From: Roseinatronobacter monicus
GTDB taxonomy: Bacteria > Pseudomonadota > Alphaproteobacteria > Rhodobacterales > Rhodobacteraceae
DNA length: 64,000 bases
Assembly: GCF_006716865.1 (NCBI RefSeq)
Contig: NZ_VFPT01000002.1
Location: 1 to 64,000 of the forward strand
Direction: 5' to 3'
Below are positions 16,304 to 25,126 of the stretch, in pieces. A model generated the notes under the pieces. That model had not been told where the DNA came from and did no database searches. It saw nothing but the letters and a program-made list of their open reading frames with translations. Position numbers and translations under genes: made by a program. Positions within the stretch are counted from its first letter, which is position 1; every line of letters starts with the position of its first letter.

Positions 16304-17403
16304 GGCGTTGTTGCATGGATCCTACGGTTTCTGTTAGGAGGCCGTTTCCCTGATCGATTGGATAGCGTTGATGCCGCATAAATTCAATGACGGCCGCCGG
16401 CACAAGTTCGAGAAGAAGCGGTACCGCATTACGAACTGGGCTGGCTATAACGAAAGCCTGCGTCGGCGGGGCGATGTAACAATTTGGCTAAGCCCCGAGG
16501 TTGAAGCTGCATGGCGTGCAGAGCGCCGCAAGACACGGGGTGGCCAGCCAGTTTATTCTGACCTGTCTATTGTGACCTGCCTGACACTTGGCATCGTTTA
16601 CAACCAGCCGCTGCGCCAGACCGAAGGGTTTGTAGGCAGCCTTGTGAAGCTCATGGGGCTGGATTTGCTGGTGCCCGACTACTCGACCCTGTCACGTCGC
16701 GGGGCCGGTTTGATCTTGCCGATGAAAGCGCGCGCGTCGACGGATGGCCCGATTCATCTTGTCGTAGATAGCACGGGCCTGAAGATATTTGGCGAAGGCG
16801 AGTGGCTGGAAAACAAGCACAAAACAAAGGCCAAACGCAAATCCTGGCGCAAGCTGCATCTTGGGCTGGACCTTGTCACCGGCGAAATTGCCTGCTCTGA
16901 ACTGACCACCGATGATGTGGGTGATCCGACCGCCTTGCCAGAGCTTCTGGATCAGATTGACGGGGACGTGACACGCTTCATCGCCGACGGCGCCTATGAC
17001 GGCGACCCGACCAGCGACTTGCTCGTGAAGCTGTTTGGGGTTGATGTCGAGATCACTATTCCGCCTCCCAAGACTGCAGTTCTCAGCGCCGAGGCTGTGG
17101 GCAATCCAACGCTGCGCGACCAGCGCATTGCCGCAATACGCACAGGCGGGCGTATGGCCTGGCAGGTGAGCAGCGGATACAATCAGCGCAGCCGCGGTGA
17201 AACACAAATGGGTCGCTGGAAGATGGTCATCGGCCCCAAACTGAAAGCGCGCAGCTTTCCCAACCAGAAAACAGAAGCCAAGATCGGCACCCACATTCTG
17301 AACAAGATGACCGAACTTGGCCGTGCCAAGTTCGAAGTCGTCGCTTGACCAAATGAGCGGGTAAGGGCAAACTCAAACCATCGTAGGTCCGTGCAACAAG
17401 GCC
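16304..17403 (+). mobile_element. IS5/IS903-type insertion sequence, copy 1 (1100 bp)
   Basis: The ends GGCGTTGTTGCATGGA and (reversed) GGCCTTGTTGCACGGA are imperfect inverted repeats resembling IS903 ends (GGCTTTGTTG). The transposase fills most of the element. A second copy of the same length with an identical transposase lies inverted at 38783-39882. No matching 9-bp flanks are found (GGTCTGTGG on the left, GTACGCTGA on the right), so the original insertion has been rearranged. Confidence 0.85.
16368..17348 (+). CDS. IS5-family (IS903 group) transposase, copy 1
   Basis: A 326-residue DDE transposase with HLVVDSTGLKIFGEGEW (first Asp), RFIADGAYDGDPT (second Asp) and RSRGETQMGRWKMVIG (Glu). 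It is intact and has the same predicted sequence as the copy at 38838-39818, so the two copies are recent relatives. A long antisense frame inside it is a shadow. Confidence 0.9.
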   Translation: MMPHKFNDGRRHKFEKKRYRITNWAGYNESLRRRGDVTIWLSPEVEAAWRAERRKTRGGQPVYSDLSIVTCLTLGIVYNQPLRQTEGFVGSLVKLMGLDLLVPDYSTLSRRGAGLILPMKARASTDGPIHLVVDSTGLKIFGEGEWLENKHKTKAKRKSWRKLHLGLDLVTGEIACSELTTDDVGDPTALPELLDQIDGDVTRFIADGAYDGDPTSDLLVKLFGVDVEITIPPPKTAVLSAEAVGNPTLRDQRIAAIRTGGRMAWQVSSGYNQRSRGETQMGRWKMVIGPKLKARSFPNQKTEAKIGTHILNKMTELGRAKFEVVA

Positions 17404-17500
17404 GTACGCTGAGGCGCGTGTGATCTAAAATTTAGGCCACGCGATTTAGCTGGCGTTATCGAAAATCTAGAACCTAAACGAAGAAGCAAGGAATAAGTGG

Positions 17501-18805
17501 GTGAATTTTTTCTTGGATAAACTGGCCGAACGCTCCCTGACCGTCGGAGTTTTCGGATTAGGATATGTTGGTATTCCATTGTCTCTTGCTATTTCTGAAG
17601 TGGGGTTAACGGTGCTTGGGTTCGATGTCAGCCGGCAGCGAGTCGATGAGCTGAACGCGGGGAAGAGCCCGATCCGACACATACCTGCTGAAGACATCAT
17701 CCGGATGCGGACGCAGGGGTTCGCGGCAACGACTGACATGTCGCGAGCCGCAGAGTGTGATGTGCTGATAATTTGCGTACCAACGCCGCTGAACCGTCAG
17801 CGTGAACCCGACTTGAGCTTCGTGACTGCCACTATGGACGCCATCGCCCCATATCTGCGTAAAGGTCAGTTGGTCGCGTTGGAGAGCACCACTTGGCCCG
17901 GCACCACCGACGAGATATTGGCCCCCTATTTTGACCGTGCCGGCCTGACCCTGGGGAGAGATGCATTTCTGGTATATTCCCCAGAACGCGAAGATCCAGG
18001 AAATGTACATTTTGTGACATATTCTATTCCCAAAGTGCTGGGCGGAGTAACAGATTCCTGCAGGATCGTGGGGCAGGCATTCTATGAAGTCTTTATCGAG
18101 CGCGTTGTGCCTGTAAGCTCTGCCAAAGCGGCAGAATTGGTCAAGCTACTTGAGAACATCCACCGATCAGTCAATATCGGGCTGATGAACGAGATGAAAG
18201 TCCTTACCGACCGTATGGGAGTCGATATCTTCGAGATCGTGGATGCTGCCGCAACTAAGCCTTTTGGCTTTACACCCTATTACCCCGGCCCCGGGATCGG
18301 CGGGCATTGCATTCCGATCGACCCGTTTTACCTGACCTGGAAGGCGCGCGAGTATGGGCTTCATACCCGCTTCATCGAATTGGCTGGGGAAATCAATGCC
18401 AGCATGCCAGAATATGTTGTGAGCCGGCTGATCGCCGCGCTGAACGAAAGTGGAAAAGCCCTCAAGGGTTCACGGGTGCTTGCTTTGGGCATCGCCTATA
18501 AGCGCAATGTCGACGACATGCGCGAAAGCCCCTCGGTCTTTGTCATGGAACGGTTGCGGGCTTGGGGGGCCGAAGTGGCCTACAGCGATCCGCATGTCCC
18601 GAACTTCCCGCAAATGCGGGAACATGATTTCGACCTGTCTTCGGTTGATTTGACGCCGGATGTTCTGGCAGATTTCGATGCTGTGGTGGTGCTGACTGAT
18701 CACAATGATATCGACTATCCGATGATCCTGGAACATGCACCATTGCTTCTGGATACGCGTGGCAGATATCGCGGGCAAACCGCCCCCAATCTTTACAGAG
18801 CCTGA
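17501..18805 (+). CDS. wbpA: UDP-N-acetylglucosamine 6-dehydrogenase, WbpA type
   Basis: A 434-residue nucleotide-sugar dehydrogenase, which oxidises UDP-GlcNAc at C6 to the uronic acid with two NAD+. The Rossmann motif GLGYVG is at residues 19-24, and the catalytic Cys is C270 in [13 protein letters not shown]. The C-terminal UDP-binding domain has [16 protein letters not shown]. The gene opens with GTG after AAGGAA. With wbpB, E, D and I downstream it forms the pathway to UDP-2,3-diacetamido-2,3-dideoxymannuronate. It is the first gene of the plus-strand polysaccharide operon. Confidence 0.87.
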   Translation: MNFFLDKLAERSLTVGVFGLGYVGIPLSLAISEVGLTVLGFDVSRQRVDELNAGKSPIRHIPAEDIIRMRTQGFAATTDMSRAAECDVLIICVPTPLNRQREPDLSFVTATMDAIAPYLRKGQLVALESTTWPGTTDEILAPYFDRAGLTLGRDAFLVYSPEREDPGNVHFVTYSIPKVLGGVTDSCRIVGQAFYEVFIERVVPVSSAKAAELVKLLENIHRSVNIGLMNEMKVLTDRMGVDIFEIVDAAATKPFGFTPYYPGPGIGGHCIPIDPFYLTWKAREYGLHTRFIELAGEINASMPEYVVSRLIAALNESGKALKGSRVLALGIAYKRNVDDMRESPSVFVMERLRAWGAEVAYSDPHVPNFPQMREHDFDLSSVDLTPDVLADFDAVVVLTDHNDIDYPMILEHAPLLLDTRGRYRGQTAPNLYRA

Positions 18806-18844
18806 TACCAGGTTTTCCGATCAGCCAACAAACGGATACCCAAG

Positions 18845-20785
18845 ATGAGCGAACCCAAAAGGATCCTTGCTTTTGTGCCGAACGGTGCCTCGACAGACAA
18901 CAGGGTTGTTCGCGAGGCAGAAAGCCTGAAGGCGGCGGGCCATGATGTGCTGCTGGTTGGCCTGCGCCTGCCAAATCTGCCGGGATCCGAGGCATTCTCA
19001 CCTAAAGGCGTGCGGATACAGAGAATTGACTGGCAGTATCGTGCCTTTTCGCAGATTGCGATGGTTTATGCTGCTATATTGTTACCGTTGCTGGCAATCG
19101 TCACGTTGGTTGCGGTTGCTCTTGGGTGGTATGTTTACAATGGCTTGCTCGCCCCGCTGGCCGGCGCGCTTTTTAATGCGGCAAGCGATCTGTTAAGACT
19201 GCTGGGCAACTGGTTTCATGGGCTGATCAGTTCATCGCAGGCCCTGCTGTTTGCAACAGGATACAGCATCGAGGATATCGCCGCCGCGCATCCGATGGCT
19301 TATCACGTTGTTGTAGTGATTATTCTTTACTTGATCTACCTCGTATTGCGACGGCCTTTTAACCGGTTTGGCAGCGCTATTGGGCATCTGTATAAGCAAG
19401 TCATCAACAACCCGGCGATTTCGGTTGTGCGGCAAAAGGTGCGCTACGCCCGCAATTACGGCGAAAACGAGAATGTTCAGCAATACACATTGCTGGAATC
19501 GTTGCTGGCACCCACCAACACTGCACAAGGTGGATTTCATGAACGGATTTCACATCATTTTGTCGCGAAATCACGCATCAACGGCTTCGTCGAAACAGGC
19601 CGTGTGTTTCGCCCCGATATCATCCATTGCCATGAAATCGGTCCCCTTCCGGCAGCCATCGCGTTGAAAAAGGAGTTGGGGTGCAAGGTAATCTACGAGG
19701 CACATGAGATATATGACGATCTGGCCAATGCATCTTTGCGCATGTCGGCGGCCCATCAGGCAATTCACAAAGAATGTTTGCCTCATGTCGATGGTTTCGT
19801 AACCGTTAACGAGGCCATTGCAGATTATTACGCCCGCACATATCCGGCGCTGCCCAGTCCCGTCGTGATGCCGAATTCCGTGTATCCGAAATCCGTCACC
19901 TATGACGGGCGGTTGCACGAAGCCGCCAAGCTGCCCCCAGAGGCAAAGATCATCCTGTATCAGGGCGGGTTTTCACCCCACCGCGGTCTGCCAATCCTGC
20001 TCGAAGCGGCCTTCAGCCTGCCTGAAGACTGGTATGTGGTCTTCATGGGGCGCGGCCCGCTGGAAGACCAGCTTCGGGATGCGGCAATCGCATTTCAGGC
20101 AGAAACCCTTACCAGACTGCGCAATGGGCTGACGCTTGAGGCTTTGGCAGGTAACGATGATTTTGAAAGGCTCACAGCCCTGGCGCAGGTGTCTGTTGGC
20201 GAGAATGGCACGCCCGTCATGCGGGAAGTTCCGCTTGAGGAATTCGCCCTGTCCCGGGCGTTGGGAGCCATGACAGAAGAAGATACCATCAAGGAAACAA
20301 TCGGGAAAACAGTTGCCGAATTGCGCGACGCTGAGTATCAGATTTCCGCCGAGCGGAAAATACGCCGCGTTATCGACGGCGTACGTTTTTCCCGCAAGTT
20401 CGAGAAGGCGCGCTTTGTGCCCATGGCGCCCCATTCTGAATTGGTGGAATGGACTTCGGGCGGAACGATCGGCATCATCCCCTATGAAAATATCGGCCTT
20501 AATCACTGGCATTGTTCGCCCAACAAGATCTGGGAATATCCCAATGCCGGGGTTCCGATTCTGGCTTCGCGTTTGAATTATCTGACCCAGACGATCCAGA
20601 AATGGAATATCGGTTGGACCCTTGCATCCGATCCAACAGTTGCCGAAATCGTTGCGGCCGTTCGGGCGATCACAGATGAGGAGCTAGAAGAGAAGCGTGC
20701 AGCTTGCAAACGTTTTATTGAATCTGACAATTATACACTTCACGAAAAACGCTTGCTTACCCTTGTAGACGAGGTTGCTGCATGA
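18845..20785 (+). CDS. Glycosyltransferase (group 4) with internal membrane segments
   Basis: A 646-residue protein. The N-terminus RILAFVPNGASTDNRVVREAESL is a GT4 donor-fold opening, and the C-terminal part has LYQGGFSPHRGLPILLEAA and SPNKIWEYPNAGVPILAS, the nucleotide-sugar binding end. Between them, about residues 70-185, are hydrophobic segments (IAMVYAAILLPLLAIVTLVA, VVVVIILYLIYLVL), and there is another insert of about 110 residues near 420-530. Standard GT4 enzymes are about 380 residues. It is probably a membrane-bound transferase of the repeat-unit assembly; donor and acceptor are unknown. Confidence 0.75.
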   Translation: MSEPKRILAFVPNGASTDNRVVREAESLKAAGHDVLLVGLRLPNLPGSEAFSPKGVRIQRIDWQYRAFSQIAMVYAAILLPLLAIVTLVAVALGWYVYNGLLAPLAGALFNAASDLLRLLGNWFHGLISSSQALLFATGYSIEDIAAAHPMAYHVVVVIILYLIYLVLRRPFNRFGSAIGHLYKQVINNPAISVVRQKVRYARNYGENENVQQYTLLESLLAPTNTAQGGFHERISHHFVAKSRINGFVETGRVFRPDIIHCHEIGPLPAAIALKKELGCKVIYEAHEIYDDLANASLRMSAAHQAIHKECLPHVDGFVTVNEAIADYYARTYPALPSPVVMPNSVYPKSVTYDGRLHEAAKLPPEAKIILYQGGFSPHRGLPILLEAAFSLPEDWYVVFMGRGPLEDQLRDAAIAFQAETLTRLRNGLTLEALAGNDDFERLTALAQVSVGENGTPVMREVPLEEFALSRALGAMTEEDTIKETIGKTVAELRDAEYQISAERKIRRVIDGVRFSRKFEKARFVPMAPHSELVEWTSGGTIGIIPYENIGLNHWHCSPNKIWEYPNAGVPILASRLNYLTQTIQKWNIGWTLASDPTVAEIVAAVRAITDEELEEKRAACKRFIESDNYTLHEKRLLTLVDEVAA

Positions 20786-20826
20786 CCTTCAGACGCGCAG
20801 ATGATGTTATATGAGGAGAACTGTTC

Positions 20827-21783
20827 GTGACTAATCAGACCCGCTATGCCCTGATCGGCGCCGCCGGTTATATTGCGCCGCGCCATCTGAAAGCCATCCG
20901 CGAGACCGGCGGCACGCTGGTATCGGCCTATGATATCAATGACAGCGTGGGGATCATGGACAGCCATTTCCCCGATGCGGCCTTCCATACCGAATTCGAG
21001 CAGTTTGAAAGCCATATCCACGGCCTGCGCCAGATGCGTGCGGGGGTGGATTATGTCGCGATTTGCAGCCCGAACTACCTGCACAAGGCCCATTCGGCCT
21101 TTGCCTTGCGCGCGGGGACCGATGCGATCTGCGAAAAACCGCTGGTTCTGCATGCTGCCGATCTGGATACGCTGGCTGAAATCGAGGCCGAGACCGGCAA
21201 GCGGGTCTATTCGATCCTGCAATTGCGCCTGCACCCGGCCATCATCGCGCTGCGCGAAAAGATCCGGGCGGCCCCCGCAGGCAAGGTTTTCGATGTCGAT
21301 CTGAGTTATATCACCTCGCGCGGGGCGTGGTATCATGCCAGCTGGAAGGGGTTTGAGCACAAGTCAGGCGGGATCGCCACAAATATCGGCGTGCATTTCT
21401 ATGACATGCTGCATTTCCTGTTTGGGGCGAATACGGAAAATCTGGTCCATCATCGCAGCACTGACACGGCCGCCGGATATCTGGAATTCGAACGTGCGCG
21501 GGTGCGTTGGATGCTGTCGATCAATCGCGCCAATCTGCCGCCGCAGACACCTGCAGGGCAGACCACCTATCGTTCCATCACTGTTGATGGCGAAGAGATC
21601 GAGTTCTCTGGCGGGTTCACTGATCTGCACACGCTCAGCTATCGGCATGTTCTGGAGGGCAATGGCTTTGGCCTGTCGGATGTCCGCCCGGCCATCGGGA
21701 TGGTCGAGCATATCCGCCACGTGCCCCTGCAACCGGACCAGGGTGCGGCGCATCCCGCACTGGCCGGACTGGTCGCAGCATGA
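20827..21783 (+). CDS. wbpB: UDP-2-acetamido-2-deoxyglucuronate 3-dehydrogenase, WbpB type
   Basis: A 318-residue Gfo/Idh/MocA oxidoreductase, which oxidises C3 of UDP-GlcNAcA to the 3-keto sugar. The N-terminal NAD fold is RYALIGAAGYIAPRHLKAI, followed by ICSPNYLHKAHS and CEKPLVL, the conserved EKP motif. The sugar-binding part has SGGIATNIGVHFYDMLHFLFG. It opens with GTG after GAGGAG and overlaps the next gene by 4 bp. WlbA/WbpB are close matches in architecture. Confidence 0.88.
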   Translation: MTNQTRYALIGAAGYIAPRHLKAIRETGGTLVSAYDINDSVGIMDSHFPDAAFHTEFEQFESHIHGLRQMRAGVDYVAICSPNYLHKAHSAFALRAGTDAICEKPLVLHAADLDTLAEIEAETGKRVYSILQLRLHPAIIALREKIRAAPAGKVFDVDLSYITSRGAWYHASWKGFEHKSGGIATNIGVHFYDMLHFLFGANTENLVHHRSTDTAAGYLEFERARVRWMLSINRANLPPQTPAGQTTYRSITVDGEEIEFSGGFTDLHTLSYRHVLEGNGFGLSDVRPAIGMVEHIRHVPLQPDQGAAHPALAGLVAA

Positions 21784-22373
21784 GTGTGCATGGTGACGTC
21801 GCGCCGGGGGCTTTCGTGCATGAAAGCGCCTGGATCGATGCGGGCGCGCGTGTCGGCACAGGCAGCCGGATCTGGCATTTTGTCCATATCCTGCCGGGCA
21901 CGGTGATCGGAGAAAACTGCATTCTGGGTCAGAATGTCATGGCCGGGCCGGAAGTGACCATCGGCGATGGCTGCAAAATCCAGAACAATGTGGCCCTCTA
22001 TCGTGGGGTGACACTGGAAGATCATGTATTCTGCGGCCCGTCCTGTGTCTTCACTAATGTTCTGACCCCTCGCGCCCATGTCGAGCGCAAGGAGGAATTT
22101 GCCCTTACTCTGGTACGCAAGGGCGCGACTATCGGGGCCAATGCCACCATTGTCTGCGGCAACACGCTTGGCGCTTATTGCATGGTCGCTGCCGGTGCCG
22201 TGGTTACGAAAGACGTGCCCGATTTTGCGCTGATGGCAGGCATACCCGCCCGCCGCATTGGCTGGGTCAGCCACGCCGGCGAGCGGTTGGGCGATGATCT
22301 GACATGCCCGCGCACGGGCGCGCGTTACCGTCTGGACGGCGAAACCCTGATTCCCGAGGAGAATGCAGCGTGA
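21780..22373 (+). CDS. wbpD: UDP-3-amino-GlcNAcA N-acetyltransferase, WbpD type
   Basis: A 197-residue left-handed beta-helix acetyltransferase. Hexapeptide repeats run through the first 140 residues (GTGSRIWHFVHILPGTVIG, GATIGANATIVCGNTLG), ending with the usual KDVPDFALMAGIPARRIGW. It transfers acetyl to the 3-amino group made by the WbpE-type aminotransferase downstream. It overlaps wbpB by 4 bp and shares one base with the next gene, so the set is translationally coupled. Confidence 0.88.
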   Translation: MSVHGDVAPGAFVHESAWIDAGARVGTGSRIWHFVHILPGTVIGENCILGQNVMAGPEVTIGDGCKIQNNVALYRGVTLEDHVFCGPSCVFTNVLTPRAHVERKEEFALTLVRKGATIGANATIVCGNTLGAYCMVAAGAVVTKDVPDFALMAGIPARRIGWVSHAGERLGDDLTCPRTGARYRLDGETLIPEENAA

Positions 22374-23527
22374 TGCAGTTCATTGATCTTGCCGCGCAGC
22401 AGGCCCGCATCAAGGACCGGATCGACGCCCGCATCCAGGCGGTGCTGGCGCATGGCGGCTATATCATGGGTCCGGAAGTCGCCGCGTTCGAGGATGCGCT
22501 GGCCGAATTCTGCGGGGCGCGTCATGTGATCACCTGCGCCAACGGAACCGATGCACTGGAACTGGCGATGGTGGTGCTGGGGGTGGGGCCGGGGGATGCC
22601 GTTTTCTGTCCCTCCTTCACCTTTGCCGCCACGGCCGAAGTGGTGCCCGCGACCGGTGCTGTCCCGGTGATGTGCGACATCGACCCCGTTACCTTTAACC
22701 TGTGTCCTGAAAGCCTTGCGCGGGCTGTGGCCCATGCCCGCGATCTGGGCCTGCGCCCGGCAGTCGTCAACGCTGTGGACCTGTTCGGCCTGCCGGCCGG
22801 TTACGATGCCATTAAGGCGATCTGCGCCGCGCATGGGATGAAGCTGGTCGCAGACAGCGCGCAGGGTTTCGGGTCAAACTATAAGGGCCGGGCCAGTGGT
22901 ACGATTGGCGATATCGCCACCACCTCGTTTTTTCCGGCCAAGCCATTGGGCTGCTATGGTGATGGCGGCGCGATTTTCACCGATGATGACGAAACCGCCG
23001 GGATCCTGCGCTCGCTCAGGGTTCATGGCAAGGGGTCGGACAAATATGACAATGTCCGCATTGGCCGGAATTCCCGTCTAGACACGATTCAGGCCGCAAT
23101 CCTGCTGGAAAAGCTGGCGATCTTTGGCGATGAACTGGAACGCCGGCAGGCCGTGGCCGCGCGCTACACGACTGCGCTGTCGGGGCTGATTGACACGCCG
23201 GTCGTGCCCGAAGGGCTGCGTTCGGCCTGGGCGCAATACACGCTGCGCACCCGCCCCGGCCAGGACCGTGCCGCGCTGATGGACGCCCTGAAACGCGCCG
23301 GAGTGCCGAGCGTTGTCTATTACCCCCGCCCGCTGCATATGCAGAGCGCCTATGCCGGTTTCCCGCACGACCCTGCCGGTCTGCCCGCATCTGAATCCGC
23401 CGCCGCGCAGGTCTTCAGCCTGCCGATGCATCCCTATCTGGGTGCCGAAGAACAGGACCGGGTTATTGTTGCGGTGCAACAGGCCCTTGCAGATCAGCAC
23501 AACCTGACACCCACAGTATCCGGATAA
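22373..23527 (+). CDS. wbpE: UDP-3-keto-GlcNAcA aminotransferase, WbpE type
   Basis: A 384-residue DegT/DnrJ/EryC1 PLP aminotransferase. The PLP lysine is K190 in FFPAKPLG, with GCYGDGGAI after it and ITCANGTDALELAM near the N-terminus. The ATG at 22373 shares its A with the stop of wbpD (TGATG); a longer frame from 22304 lies within wbpD and is not used. It aminates the 3-keto sugar made by the WbpB-type enzyme. Confidence 0.88.
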   Translation: MQFIDLAAQQARIKDRIDARIQAVLAHGGYIMGPEVAAFEDALAEFCGARHVITCANGTDALELAMVVLGVGPGDAVFCPSFTFAATAEVVPATGAVPVMCDIDPVTFNLCPESLARAVAHARDLGLRPAVVNAVDLFGLPAGYDAIKAICAAHGMKLVADSAQGFGSNYKGRASGTIGDIATTSFFPAKPLGCYGDGGAIFTDDDETAGILRSLRVHGKGSDKYDNVRIGRNSRLDTIQAAILLEKLAIFGDELERRQAVAARYTTALSGLIDTPVVPEGLRSAWAQYTLRTRPGQDRAALMDALKRAGVPSVVYYPRPLHMQSAYAGFPHDPAGLPASESAAAQVFSLPMHPYLGAEEQDRVIVAVQQALADQHNLTPTVSG

Positions 23528-23531
23528 ATTC

Positions 23532-24575
23532 ATGCCTTTCAGAATCCTGACCGTCGTTGGTGCCCGCCCGCAATTCGTCAAATGCGCCGCCCTGCGCAAG
23601 GTGATCGATGCCTCGGATCAGGTGGATGAAATTCTGGTCCATACCGGTCAGCATTATGATTTCGCCATGTCTCAGGTCTTCTTCGACCAGCTGGGCATCC
23701 GCGCGCCCGAACATGCGCTGGGGATCAACGGCAAAAGCCACGGTGCCATGACGGGCGAGATGCTGGCCGCGATTGAATCGCTGATCCTGTCGGAACGCCC
23801 CGATGCCGTGCTGGTCTATGGCGACACCAATTCAACACTGGCGGGAGCCTTAGCGGCGGCCAAGCTGCATGTGCCCGTGATCCATGTCGAGGCGGGCCTG
23901 CGGTCCTTCAACAAACGCATGCCCGAAGAAATCAACCGGATCATGACCGACCATGTCAGCGATCTCTTGTTCTGCTCCACCTCTGAGAGTGTGACCAATC
24001 TGGCGAATGAGGGCATCCGCAAGGGCGTGCATCATGTGGGCGATATCATGTATGACGTGACCCGCGCGGTGCTGGGGCTGGTCCGACCCGACCGCGCGCG
24101 CGAAACCTATGGCCAGCCGGGCAAGAAGCTGGCCATGAGCACCATCCACCGCGCCGAGAACACTGCCGATCCTGCGCGCCTGCAACAGGTGGTGGAGTAT
24201 GTGCGCGGGTTTGCGGGCAGTCATGCCATTGTCCTGCCCCTGCACCCCGGCACCCGCGCGCGCATGAGTGCGGCAGAAATTGACCTGAGCGGGCTTACCG
24301 TCATCGACCCGCTGCCCTATCTGGAAACCCAGGAATTGCTGGCGGCCTGTGACCTGATCCTGACGGATTCCGGCGGCATGCAGAAAGAGGCCTATTTCCA
24401 CGGCGTCGATTGCATTACCCTGCGCGATGAAACCGAATGGGTTGAAACGATCGCTTGCGGCTGGAACCGGTTATGGACAGTGGAGGATTATAAACCACGT
24501 CAGCCCATTGCAGAGTATGGGGACGGGGATAGTGCGGAGCGGATACTGGGGATTATTGAAAAGCTCCGCACATGA
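23532..24575 (+). CDS. wbpI: UDP-diacetamido-glucuronate 2-epimerase, WbpI type
   Basis: A 347-residue UDP-GlcNAc 2-epimerase-family enzyme. It opens ILTVVGARPQFVKCAALRKV, has HTGQHYDFAMSQVFFDQL, HVEAGLRSFNKRMPEEINR and LTDSGGMQKEAYFHGVDCIT, all typical. In this gene set it should invert C2 of UDP-2,3-diacetamido-2,3-dideoxyglucuronate to the manno form. It starts 4 bp after the wbpE stop, completing the five-enzyme pathway. Confidence 0.86.
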   Translation: MPFRILTVVGARPQFVKCAALRKVIDASDQVDEILVHTGQHYDFAMSQVFFDQLGIRAPEHALGINGKSHGAMTGEMLAAIESLILSERPDAVLVYGDTNSTLAGALAAAKLHVPVIHVEAGLRSFNKRMPEEINRIMTDHVSDLLFCSTSESVTNLANEGIRKGVHHVGDIMYDVTRAVLGLVRPDRARETYGQPGKKLAMSTIHRAENTADPARLQQVVEYVRGFAGSHAIVLPLHPGTRARMSAAEIDLSGLTVIDPLPYLETQELLAACDLILTDSGGMQKEAYFHGVDCITLRDETEWVETIACGWNRLWTVEDYKPRQPIAEYGDGDSAERILGIIEKLRT

Positions 24576-24607
24576 CCGTCCCAGCGTATCGTATGAGGAT
24601 TAGATAG

Positions 24608-25126
24608 ATGAACTACGGTATTGTCATTTGCTTAAAAAGTGGTGCTTTCGCCAAGGAAAGAACCGATTTTATTGCGCGATTGTGTTCGCAGGCATCTCCA
24701 TTATATCAGTATGAGCGTGACGCAACCTTTGGTCTCTCTGAAAATGGCTCGATATTTTACTATTTTTCGACAAACGAAAATGAGGTCCATGCGCTTATTC
24801 AAACATCCAATACTCCCGCCCAGGGTAAGGTATTAAACTTTTATTATGGTGATGTGGCTCCTGGCCATGACGAAGTTATTGCGCCAAGCGTTGATTTTCA
24901 TAGGAGAGTAAACGCGATGAATGGGCGGTTTTCTGTTCTTTCACTTAGCATTGATGACAACATACTTTCCGCAGCGACAACCATAACGCGAATGGAGCCA
25001 GTATACAAATTTGAGAACTCGGATCTGATTGTCGTCAGCACATGGGCATATTCAATCAACGAAGTTATCAGTGCATTGGGTCTTAACCCGCATTCCCCAA
25101 GTAAATCTATGATTTTGCTGTCCTAA
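24608..25126 (+). pseudogene. 5' half of an asparagine-synthase-like gene
   Basis: The frame (172 residues) matches the N-terminal part of asparagine-synthase-like proteins lacking the catalytic Cys2: it ends FENSDLIVVSTWAYSINEVISALGLNPHSPSKS and then runs into the IS1380 element. Its C-terminal half continues at about 26785. It is AT-richer than the upstream operon. In polysaccharide clusters such proteins are thought to amidate uronic acids, which would suit the uronate pathway here. Confidence 0.72.

Noticed and set aside
16304-16403. IS-derived N-terminal extension of the SNF2 stump frame
   Set aside because: The first 33 residues come from the IS left end; the same residues appear at copy 2 next to unrelated sequence.
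16692-17294. 200-residue antisense frame inside the IS5-type transposase (also at 38892-39494)
   Set aside because: It is an exact shadow of the transposase, present in both copies for that reason only.
22304-22372. Longer start for the WbpE-type gene
   Set aside because: It lies inside wbpD and lacks a ribosome site; the TGATG junction at 22371-22375 is the better start.
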